In this document: positions 44,885 through 52,486 of the stretch, piece after piece
How the letters are laid out: the number at the start of each line of letters is the position of its first letter
Position numbering within the stretch: the first letter of the stretch is position 1
NCBI GenBank assembly: GCA_021776195.1
Contig: JAJFGK010000147.1
Location: 1-63,733 of the forward strand
DNA from: Kiloniellaceae bacterium
GTDB lineage: Bacteria > Pseudomonadota > Alphaproteobacteria > Kiloniellales > Kiloniellaceae
Direction of reading: 5' to 3'
Length of the DNA: 63,733 nt
Position numbers and translations under genes: made by a program
Notes under the pieces: model-generated
Databases searched by the model: none
Told to the model about the DNA's origin: nothing
Seen by the model: only the letters and a program-made list of their open reading frames with translations

Positions 44885-45991
44885 TCACTCTAGCTCCGGC
44901 GTCAGCCTGATCCGCGGACTCCGGCCCGGCGTGGGGATGCCATCGATGAAATTCTCGAAGTAGGGCGAGCGCGGGCGTAGCTCCGGCACGTTGAACCAGA
45001 GGCGCCAGAGGTGCCGACGGCGCGCCGGCTCGGGCCAGTCCTCGATCGCCGTGCGGGAATGGAAGATGACCGCGTTGTTGAGAATCTGCACGTCGCCGGG
45101 CTCGAACTCGATGTCGAGACAGAGCTCGGCCGCGATTTCTTCCGCCGCGAAGACCGCCGCCTTGCGGGCGTCGCTGAGCGGCGGCGCACCCGGGTGGGCA
45201 TGGCCCTTGAGCACATGCATATGACCCAGGGTGGCGGAGAAATGATCGTCCAGATAGTTGAAGACCGGCGAGAGGTGCCACGGCTCCTGATCCGCTTGCC
45301 GCTCGCCGTGGCGGCTCCAGCAGTAGGGATCGGCCAGGGCGCGGGCCTGGTCCGGGCGTCGGTGCAGCAGCTCGTTGTGCACCGCGACCGCGCTGGCCAG
45401 CCGGGAGAGACCGCCGGCGCGCGCCTTCTGCAGGCAGAGCAACGCCACCATGTCGCACTGGTCCACATGAAAGCCGAGGGCTGCCTTGACCTCGTAGCCC
45501 CGCACCGTGGACTCGCCGTAGTCCGCGCCCAGGTCGCGGACATGGCCGATCATATCGCCCAGCGCGTTGTTCGGCAGGGCACGGCCGAGATGGCGCCCGA
45601 TGCCCCAGTAGGCGATCGCGGCCTCGAGCCGGCTCCAATCGTCGACCGGAAGGCCGCGCAACTGCACGAAGCCGCGGCCGTCCTTCAGTTCGTGGCGCAT
45701 CGCCGCCATCCGGGCCGCGAAACCGCCCAGATCGAAGGCCGGACGATCCAACGACAGCAGGGCGGCGGGGTCGTCCCCGACACGAGCGTGCACGCGCTCG
45801 ACCATGCGCCGCAGGCCGTCGATCTCCTCCCCGCTCAGGTGATCGACCCAATCGCCACGGGCGGCCAGCTCCGCGCCGGTCCAGCAGGCCGGATCGACGA
45901 CCGGCGCCCCGGGACGGGCAGCGCGGCGCGGCGGACCGGCCGTGTCCAGAGTTTGTGCGGCTTCCATCGCGACACCGCCTGTTGGGTTCAT
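44885..45991 (-). CDS. TauD/TfdA-like 2-oxoglutarate-dependent dioxygenase
   Basis: 368 residues. The Fe ligands HVD (GFHVDQCDMVALLCL) and a distal His (RRRHLWRLWFN) with the Arg that binds 2-oxoglutarate are present, plus DVQILNNAVIFHSRTAIED. Members hydroxylate sulfonates, aromatic acids or amino-acid derivatives. ATG 45991 or 45967 could start it; neither has a good ribosome site. In an operon with the methyltransferase downstream. Confidence 0.85.
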   Translation of the reverse strand: MNPTGGVAMEAAQTLDTAGPPRRAARPGAPVVDPACWTGAELAARGDWVDHLSGEEIDGLRRMVERVHARVGDDPAALLSLDRPAFDLGGFAARMAAMRHELKDGRGFVQLRGLPVDDWSRLEAAIAYWGIGRHLGRALPNNALGDMIGHVRDLGADYGESTVRGYEVKAALGFHVDQCDMVALLCLQKARAGGLSRLASAVAVHNELLHRRPDQARALADPYCWSRHGERQADQEPWHLSPVFNYLDDHFSATLGHMHVLKGHAHPGAPPLSDARKAAVFAAEEIAAELCLDIEFEPGDVQILNNAVIFHSRTAIEDWPEPARRRHLWRLWFNVPELRPRSPYFENFIDGIPTPGRSPRIRLTPELE

Positions 45992-46066
45992 CGCGGCGAT
46001 GATAGCAGGCGGGTCACCCCTGTCCACCAGCCCGGCCACCAGCCCGGCCACCAGACCGATGGCTGC

Positions 46067-46807
46067 CTACTGCAAGCCCACCGGGTCGACCAGACCGGCC
46101 TCGCAGCCGGGCGGCGTTGTCGGCGCGGCGGCGATCAGGATGGCAAGGTCGCGGGCCGGGGTCACCGGGCCTTCGAGGTTGATCCGCAGCTCGACGATCA
46201 GGCGGCGCCCGCCGTCGGACTTGCAGACCAGCTTGACCCTGCGGCCGGCGCCCGGGCCGAAGGCGGCGGCGAAACGGGCGCGGATCTGATCGGCGGTGAT
46301 CCTCTGGCCGATCCTCTCGGCAAAGAAGGCGCGCACGCCCGACCCGTTGAGCTGCACCATCAGGGACAGCGAGTCGCGCAGGTAACGCTCGGCGGAGCTG
46401 GCGTAGCAGGTGCCGTGCTTCAGCCACTCATGGCGATGCAGGAAGGACCGGGTCCCGGGCATCACCCGTTCCAGTGCGGCCCGCGTCGCGGCCTCGAGGT
46501 CGAGGGCCGGCAGCGCGGCCCAGCGCCCGGCCTTGTCGGCCCGCTTGTCGTTCCGCGCGACGCCGCAGTAGGCCCGGCCCCGGGGCTGCGGCCAGAGGCC
46601 GTGCAGGGTGAAGTGACTGGCATCGAAGCGCGCCGCCGTCTGGCTGCGGCACTCCGGCTTCTCCGGCCGGGTCTCGCAGAAGGCCGGCTGCCAGGTGGCC
46701 GCCAGGACCAGGGCTTCGCTCTTGGCGAAAGGCGCCGTTGCGGCCAACAGCGAAAGGAACGCGGCCCCGGCGAGGATCCGCCGTCCGGCGCGCCCCAGAT
46801 CGGTCAC
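46067..46807 (-). CDS. Ribonuclease T2 family protein
   Basis: 246 residues. Both catalytic boxes are present: FTLHGLWPQ (CAS I) and HEWLKHGTCY (CAS II). An N-terminal hydrophobic segment (ILAGAAFLSLLAATAPFAKS) targets it to the periplasm, where it would degrade RNA. No ATG is available; GTG 46807, a few bases after the stop of the upstream gene, is the likely start. The open frame extending upstream overlaps the desaturase gene and is not used. Confidence 0.85.
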   Translation of the reverse strand: MTDLGRAGRRILAGAAFLSLLAATAPFAKSEALVLAATWQPAFCETRPEKPECRSQTAARFDASHFTLHGLWPQPRGRAYCGVARNDKRADKAGRWAALPALDLEAATRAALERVMPGTRSFLHRHEWLKHGTCYASSAERYLRDSLSLMVQLNGSGVRAFFAERIGQRITADQIRARFAAAFGPGAGRRVKLVCKSDGGRRLIVELRINLEGPVTPARDLAILIAAAPTTPPGCEAGLVDPVGLQ

Positions 46808-46811
46808 CGCC

Positions 46812-47837
46812 TCAGGCCCGTCCGCGCAGCCGCGCGGTGGCTTCGGGGGTGCCGTCGTGGTCGGAGCCGAACCAGCGGTCGCAGGGCACGTACTCGTTGC
46901 CGTAGTTGCAGTCGAAAAAGCGGTGGTGGAGCTGGTGATGAAAAGCACCCAACCTGAATACCGTCTTTTCCTTCACCAGGATCCCGGCAAAGCCGGTGTG
47001 CGAGGTCGCTGCCGCCAGGGTGAGGAACTGCATGTGAAAGAAGACATGCATCGGGTGCGAAGGGATCACCAGGTGGATCAGCACGCTGCTGAAGTAGAGA
47101 ACGTGCTCGATCGGGTGCATGGAGAGGCCCGACCAGGGCCCGACGTTGACGTTGCGGTGGTGCAGCGCGTGGGCCAGCTTGTAGAGTGGGCGCCAGTGCA
47201 GCAGCCGATGCACGCAATAGAAGTGGAATGAGTTCCAGAAGGGAATGGCCAGAAAGACCAGGGCGAAGCCGACCGGGTGGTCGTTCCAGTCCAGCAGGGC
47301 CAAACCGCCTGTGGCGTAGCCCCAGATGAAGCCCGCCTCGTAGACCGTCCAGAGGGTGACGCCGCTGGCGCAGGTCCAAAAGACGTTGTCCAGGACCTGA
47401 TTGCGGCCGAGAAACTTCGGGTCGTTCCGGCTCTGGTCGCGGTGGTCGTACTTCTGCGCCCTGCCCTGCTTCTTGAAGCTGTAGAAGTAGAGATGCAGGC
47501 CGCCGGCCACCAGCACCATCAGCGCCAGGTTGCGCGCGCCCATCTGCAGGATCCAGCCGGCCTCGAGTGTGGCCGAACGCGCCAGCGCCGGCTGCAGGTA
47601 GAACCAGGTGACGGCCGCCAGCAGGGTGTAGGGCACCATCAGCGAACCGAGGAACCACAGCGAGAGTAGATACTTCACCGCCGCGGCCGGTCGCGGCGGC
47701 AACACGAAGACCGGGACCGGTTCCAGCGGCAGGGGCGGATGCCAGGCCCAGGGGCCCTTATTCGTGGCGGCGGCTGGCGCGGGCGATTGGGACACTGCCT
47801 GGGGGCTCGCCATGGCGGCGCTGTCGGTATCGGGCAT
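46812..47837 (-). CDS. Sterol desaturase/fatty acid hydroxylase family protein
   Basis: 341 residues, integral membrane di-iron enzyme. His clusters FHFYCVHRLLH, HALHHRNVN and HHQLHH form the active site. About four to five membrane helices. The N-terminal 40 residues are Pro/Ala rich and may be a linker. It probably hydroxylates or desaturates a lipid chain or hopanoid/sterol-like ring. GAAGGAGG precedes the ATG. Upstream of RNase T2 with nearly touching ends. Confidence 0.9.
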   Translation of the reverse strand: MPDTDSAAMASPQAVSQSPAPAAATNKGPWAWHPPLPLEPVPVFVLPPRPAAAVKYLLSLWFLGSLMVPYTLLAAVTWFYLQPALARSATLEAGWILQMGARNLALMVLVAGGLHLYFYSFKKQGRAQKYDHRDQSRNDPKFLGRNQVLDNVFWTCASGVTLWTVYEAGFIWGYATGGLALLDWNDHPVGFALVFLAIPFWNSFHFYCVHRLLHWRPLYKLAHALHHRNVNVGPWSGLSMHPIEHVLYFSSVLIHLVIPSHPMHVFFHMQFLTLAAATSHTGFAGILVKEKTVFRLGAFHHQLHHRFFDCNYGNEYVPCDRWFGSDHDGTPEATARLRGRA

Positions 47838-47908
47838 GGTCGCCTCCTTCGCGAGCGGACTGGCGCAATTCTGACACCCCGCGGGTCGCCCCCGTCAAGC
47901 GAATTGCG

Positions 47909-48025
47909 CGGAAGGGGGAAGGCCTCGCGCGTCCGGTAGCGGCCCCAAAAGCGGACGCCCTCGAACCGCGAGACATCGTTGGGAAAGCCCCGCTTGACCG
48001 TGCCGTAGACAAACACCCGGTGCAT
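47909..48025 (-). pseudogene. Truncated gamma-glutamylcyclotransferase-like (AIG2/YtfP) gene
   Basis: ATG 48025, behind AAGG, starts MHRVFVYGTVKRGFPNDVSR, then FWGRYRTREAFPLP, a clear GGCT-like N-terminus. After residue 39 the similarity stops and the frame runs into Arg/Pro-rich antisense of the desaturase start. The region with the catalytic Glu is missing. I infer a gene remnant. Confidence 0.6.
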
Positions 48026-48098
48026 CGGACCGTGCCTTAAAGTCTTGATCCCGGGGTTCTATCGCCTCCCCTGGAAGGCTGTCGAGCCTGGCGCCCGG

Positions 48099-49022
48099 TT
48101 AGAGCGACTTGACGCCACGGGCGGCCGGGGCTCGATCCACTGTCGTCCTGACGGGCCGGTGGCTGGTCCCCGCGTCTGGCAGCGACGCCGAAGACGAGCC
48201 CTTGCGGTCGCCCAGCGGGAAGACGATCGACGCCCGGGTCACGGTGTGGGGCACGCTGAACAAGGCGAAGCTGGCACCCTGCGCCTCGGCCAGGCCCTGC
48301 ACGATCGATAGGCCGAGACCGGCCCCCTCGTGCTTGCGCGACAGGCCGCCATCGGCCTGATAGAAGGGCACGATGGCGTTTCTCAATTCCTCCTCGGTCA
48401 TGCCGAGACCCTGGTCGATGACATCTATCTGGACCGCGCCTTCAGTGTTCTTGTAGGCGAGGAACAAGATCTCCTTGCCGGGCTGACTGTATTTCAGCGC
48501 GTTGTCGATCAGGTTCGAGATCATTTTCAGGAGGGCGATCGGATCGGCCTTGACGATCGGCAGTTCCGCTTCGATGTCGACCGTGAAAATCATTTCCTGG
48601 GCCTGGGCGCGGGCACCCGCGGCGGAAAGCATATCCGCGATCGTGTCTTCGACCGCGACCTCCTCAATCCGCAGGATCTCCGTGCCGTCCTGAAGACTGG
48701 CAATCGACATGATCTGACCGAATGTCTTGGCCAGGCGCGCACCTGAACTCCTGATCTGAGTCAGAAAGTCGAGCTGGTCACCGGTCAGGTCGCCCGCGAC
48801 CTGGGAGAGTAGAACGTCGCAAAAACCGAGAATCCCATTGAGCGGCGTGCGCAGCTCATGATTCATATTGGCGAGAAACTCGCTCTTGGTTTTTGACGCT
48901 AGTTCAGCCGTCAGCTTGGCGCTGTAAAGCTTACGGCTCATGTTCTCGATGATCTCTTCAGCCTCTTCGCGGGCGCGCCGCTCCCGCTCCAACTTTTTGC
49001 GTAGGAGGTCGAGTTCAGTCAT
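48099..49022 (-). CDS. Soluble histidine kinase partner of H-NOX (HnoK-like)
   Basis: 307 residues, no membrane helix. A coiled N-terminus (LDLLRKKLERERRAREEAEE) leads to HisKA with NMNHELRTPLNGI, then NLIDNALKYS, DQGLGMTEEE and GAGLGLSIVQG. The ATG overlaps the stop of the H-NOX gene (ATGA), so its product is probably regulated by the heme protein, in the known manner of H-NOX/HnoK pairs where NO binding changes autophosphorylation. No receiver is adjacent. Confidence 0.92.
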   Translation of the reverse strand: MTELDLLRKKLERERRAREEAEEIIENMSRKLYSAKLTAELASKTKSEFLANMNHELRTPLNGILGFCDVLLSQVAGDLTGDQLDFLTQIRSSGARLAKTFGQIMSIASLQDGTEILRIEEVAVEDTIADMLSAAGARAQAQEMIFTVDIEAELPIVKADPIALLKMISNLIDNALKYSQPGKEILFLAYKNTEGAVQIDVIDQGLGMTEEELRNAIVPFYQADGGLSRKHEGAGLGLSIVQGLAEAQGASFALFSVPHTVTRASIVFPLGDRKGSSSASLPDAGTSHRPVRTTVDRAPAARGVKSL

Positions 49023-49570
49023 TGCGGGCTTCGCCGTTTGATGTGAAACCGGCTGTGCGATTGCGTTTCATCGGGTATGTCGAAGCGCTCGATATCGATG
49101 CTTTCCCGATAGTGTTTCGCGCATCCCAAGATCAGTCCCTCGGCGAGGTCGGCTAAAGGGCGACAGGACCTGTAGACGACAACCATATGGTCGGGCGCGG
49201 GATACTCGTAGTCGAAGTGGGGCAGCTCGGCCTTTTCATAGAGTTTGCGAACTTCCAAATGAACGGTCCTGTCGACGGTCGACAGGAATTCGAAGGTGTT
49301 CTGCGGCGCCACGAAGAAATCCGGATATTTGATGACGAAACGACCAAAGAGAACCTCGCCGAATCGGCGCAGCAGATCGGGGAGAGGTTGATGAACCTTG
49401 CGGCTCAGGACTCCCAGGATCGAGACCAGCTCTTGGTGATCGTAGTTTCCAACCGCGGAATAGGCCCCGCCCGACGAGGGCTGGGCTTGATCCAGGACAT
49501 CTTGCAACACCGCCAGACCGTGCTCGGCCTCGACCATGTCCATGAGCTCGGAAAAGACCAGTCCTTTCAT
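49019..49570 (-). CDS. H-NOX heme nitric-oxide/oxygen-binding protein
   Basis: 183 residues, cytosolic heme sensor. Visible: MKGLVFSELMDMVEAEHGL, YPDFF, heme-ligand His104 in RTVHLEVRKLY, Pro117 and the heme-propionate motif Tyr133-Arg-Ser-Cys-Arg137 (YxSxR). AGGACTCC with GGAGG precedes ATG 49570. It is co-translated with the histidine kinase. It probably senses NO; the distal-pocket tyrosine needed for O2 selectivity could not be judged by eye. Confidence 0.93.
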   Translation of the reverse strand: MKGLVFSELMDMVEAEHGLAVLQDVLDQAQPSSGGAYSAVGNYDHQELVSILGVLSRKVHQPLPDLLRRFGEVLFGRFVIKYPDFFVAPQNTFEFLSTVDRTVHLEVRKLYEKAELPHFDYEYPAPDHMVVVYRSCRPLADLAEGLILGCAKHYRESIDIERFDIPDETQSHSRFHIKRRSPQ

Positions 49571-49756
49571 GGAGTCCTCCCAACAGGCACCTGCAGGTGC
49601 TGCTATCAGGGATTGACTAATAAACACATAACCGGCCGCTCGCGGAGCGGGTATCCGGCCCCCGAAACCGCGGCAGACCGCGGATTTGGTTGGGCCCGGC
49701 ATTGTTGTAAGCTGTCGCAAACCACCGGATAGCCCGAAGCCTTCATTGGAGCCCGA

Positions 49757-50257
49757 ATGAACCTCACGTACCGTCCTATGACCGCCGCCGACCTGCCCGC
49801 GGCCCTCGCCCTGCGCGTGGCGACCCGCGAGAACGCGGTCACGCTGGAGGAGCTGCGCGACGACTACGGGATCACGCCGGAATCGCTCGCCGAGTCCATG
49901 GCGACCCACGTCCAAGGCTGGTTCTGCGAAGCGCCTGGCCCGGCTGGGGTCCAGGTGGCCGGCTTCGCCATGGGCGACCGCTCCAACGGCGAGGTCCAGG
50001 TCGTCGCCCTCCACCCGGACTTCGAGGGCCGGGGCATCGGCAAGACCCTTCTCGCCTTGGTGCGGGACTGGCTCTTTGCCGAAGGCCACGAGGAGATCTG
50101 GCTGCTCGCCAACCCCGACCCCGGCGTGCGCGCGTACGGCTTCTACCGCAAGCTCGGCTGGCGCGCCACCGGCGAGCGGCGCGGCGGCGACGAGGTGATG
50201 ACGCTGCGGAGGCCGGACCAAGCGGGGGCACGTCACAGTGATCTAACCACAGTCTGA
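49757..50257 (+). CDS. GNAT-family acetyltransferase
   Basis: 166 residues. Motif A VVALHPDFEGRGIGKTLLAL with the Gly-rich acetyl-CoA loop, and motif B-like LLANPDPGVRAYGFYRKLGW. Substrate unknown. GGAG precedes the ATG. Divergent from the H-NOX operon. Confidence 0.9.
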   Translation: MNLTYRPMTAADLPAALALRVATRENAVTLEELRDDYGITPESLAESMATHVQGWFCEAPGPAGVQVAGFAMGDRSNGEVQVVALHPDFEGRGIGKTLLALVRDWLFAEGHEEIWLLANPDPGVRAYGFYRKLGWRATGERRGGDEVMTLRRPDQAGARHSDLTTV

Positions 50258-50275
50258 CAGACGAGGAGACTGGGC

Positions 50276-50884
50276 TCAGTCGCTCGGTGCCATCGGCCCG
50301 TGATCAGGACAGAGGGGAGGACCCACGCCGTCGAGCCACTTGCGAGAAACCCTCACGACATAGCCGCAGTCGCGACAGGTCACTTTGATCAGGCGTGCCG
50401 TTTGACGAGTTCTTTTCTCTGTATCGGTCGGCGTGATTTCCGGCGAGGGCAAGTCTCCGATTCGCTCAAGCTCAGGCGTCACGATTTCCTTGAAAAGAGC
50501 CCCCGGCGGCGATTCTGTTTTGACGCCCCGGAGACCGATCGAGATTGCGACATGGCGAAAGAGATGACCGTGGCTATCTCGATCGCCTACTGCGATGTGG
50601 CACAATTGAAACGCCAAGGCCGCCGCGACATCAAGCGACTCGCTGCGATCGGGGCGTACAAAGATCACGTATGAGGATCCATTGTCCTGGGTCCAGGACT
50701 CCGTGATGTTTGGGCTGCGTCTTCCAATACTTGGGAACCCGGACCGGACTTCAAAGGCCGGCAGCGGAAACCCTAGCTCGTCAAACCAGTTCGCCATGGC
50801 TGACGCCATTTCCCGCAACCAGTTCTCCCGTGCTGCGCCCAGAGAAGCGGTGCTACCCGATTTGGTTTTCCTTTTGCCAGCCAT
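50276..50884 (-). CDS. SprT-like protein with a degenerate metalloprotease site
   Basis: 202 residues. The middle AFQLCHIAVGDRDSHGHLFR, then ISIGLRGVKTES aligns with the SprT-like/phage family, where the first part is HELVHxxxG. Here the His and Glu are replaced by Phe92 and Gln93; His96 and a later His are kept. A zinc ribbon (TCRDCGY, then LCPDHGP) follows. It is therefore probably not a protease. Role unknown, possibly binding. Weak ribosome site. Confidence 0.6.
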   Translation of the reverse strand: MAGKRKTKSGSTASLGAARENWLREMASAMANWFDELGFPLPAFEVRSGFPSIGRRSPNITESWTQDNGSSYVIFVRPDRSESLDVAAALAFQLCHIAVGDRDSHGHLFRHVAISIGLRGVKTESPPGALFKEIVTPELERIGDLPSPEITPTDTEKRTRQTARLIKVTCRDCGYVVRVSRKWLDGVGPPLCPDHGPMAPSD

Positions 50885-51551
50885 CTGTTCGTTGGCCTAT
50901 TCAAACATGGGTTTTAGCAAATCGCTGTTGCGACCATCTTGTTATGTGGCCGCCCTGCCGTGATGTGCTTGTCGCCTGAGCGTCGAGATTCGTAGCAACT
51001 GCCAGAGAACGGCAGCCTCTTGTCGGTCGGTGGGAGTTGTTTGTCCGACCTAGACTTCGCCTGACTTCTTGCTTGACGCTGCGTTCACGGACCCAGCCGG
51101 GGTCCACGCATGTTCAAGATCAATGAAGTTCGCTTCGTGGCGCATATTCGGCCCCTTTCGCGCCCGACCTCACGCACCCTAAGAAGGATAATTGGTCCTC
51201 ATATCACCTTTTAATCATTATACTAACCATAAACATAAACGATTTGTTTTTCTGCTGGCAAGTCCTGAATGCGTTATTGCATTGTTAATCATACGCCGAT
51301 ATATGTGATTTAAACACACAAAACCGTTTACACGGTCAAGTGAGAATGCGTATAAATCTTCCAGCCGACGGCGGTGCCGCCGGCTCGCAACACGAACACA
51401 TTGCGCCCGCGTCAAAAAAATGGAGACGGCGTTCGAAATTGAACAGATCCCGGCAAGTTTTCCCGCGGAACTCACGCTCTCTTGGAGGCGTGTTCGCTGC
51501 GCGCTGACCGTCCGGGACGCTTGAAACAGCAGCAAGAGAAGGCTTGATTCC
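50885..51551. other. Gap of 667 bp with no convincing gene
   Basis: GC is lower than in the flanks, especially 51190-51320. Minus-strand open frames at 50901-51107 and 51218-51562 show no ribosome site or family features. TGTGATTTAAACACA at about 51305-51319 is a small dyad. It may be relic sequence. Confidence 0.4.
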
Positions 51552-51965
51552 ATGAAAGTCACGGTTCTTCATCCCCATTCGATAGAAGGCGCAGCACGAC
51601 GGGTATCAACGTGCCAAGCCCCTACCCCGCCGCATTGCCAATCGGCGATCGGACACCTCGATGACGCCTTGGAAAACCTGCGCGCGATGAAACGAAAACA
51701 TGGATCTCGGCATGTCATGATTTCGCTTGGTCCGCTCATTGCCAGGTACCTCGAGGACTGTGAACGGGTCCGGTCCAAACTGGAAACGCTGGGTCCTGGC
51801 GCAATCGAGCCCGTGCCGGAGATGACGGCGTTATTCAACCAGCTCAATCAATTCTACCGGCTTATGGTCACTCTCGACCACCAGAAGGTGATTGTCGCGG
51901 CCGGAGGTTCAGCGATAGCAAGAGATGGGCTGGACCGCGACCAGGGACCGGAAGGAAATGGCTGA
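51552..51965 (+). CDS. Hypothetical protein upstream of signalling cluster
   Basis: 137 residues, not recognised. Helical pattern in SAIGHLDDALENLRAMKRKH and PLIARYLEDCERVRSKLETL. No signal or membrane helix. GAGAAGG lies 10 bp before the ATG. Its composition is close to its neighbours', so it may be a real but poorly conserved gene. Confidence 0.5.
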   Translation: MKVTVLHPHSIEGAARRVSTCQAPTPPHCQSAIGHLDDALENLRAMKRKHGSRHVMISLGPLIARYLEDCERVRSKLETLGPGAIEPVPEMTALFNQLNQFYRLMVTLDHQKVIVAAGGSAIARDGLDRDQGPEGNG

Positions 51966-52486
51966 TATACGAATAGACGTATCGATCTCTTAGGAGCCGC
52001 GGGGGACTGGTGACCATGGTCCAATTCCTGCTATCTAGATTTACATCTAGGCCTGCGCAACAGTGGGGGCAGACGGGAGGATCAGTGGTTTTGAGTGGAG
52101 GAGTCTTCGCCATTTCCGGTGAACGGCTGCGGATAATTCGGTCTTCCAGGCTTTCGGGACAGCACAGATCAGACTGGGCGGCGATACCGACAAACCTGGC
52201 AGAACCTTTGAATTATCGAAGCTGTGCCTTGCCTGTCGGTGATGGCAAGCAGCTGCATCGCTCTCTTGAGTACAATTTCTTTGACTGCCTCCGTCGATGG
52301 ACTGTCGCGACCTTGGTCGAGGTGTGGACAAAGCCAAGCTTAACGCCTCGACACAAAGGGCAAATTGAAACAGAGCGGATTCGGCAAAATTTCACAGCTT
52401 CATAACGGTTTGCCAAGGAGATCAACGATGCTGTCGTCGTGTGTCGCGCCAAACCATTCTCAGGAGATCAGAGAGGAATCCTGGCG
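51966..52486. other. Gap of 521 bp before the sensor kinase
   Basis: No credible gene. Open frames on both strands (for example 52010-52405 plus) have biased, non-family sequence. A CPHC-bearing minus-strand frame near 52060-52113 is likewise unconvincing. It probably holds the kinase promoter. Confidence 0.35.

Noticed and set aside
45011..46957. 648-codon plus-strand open frame over the TauD-like and RNase T2 genes
   Set aside because: Both minus-strand genes have catalytic motifs; the plus frame has none.
51218..51562. 114-codon minus-strand open frame as a gene
   Set aside because: Sits in an AT-rich gap and overlaps the start of the plus-strand hypothetical gene; no support.
52010..52405. 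131-codon plus-strand open frame as a gene
   Set aside because: No ribosome site at good spacing and no recognisable pattern.
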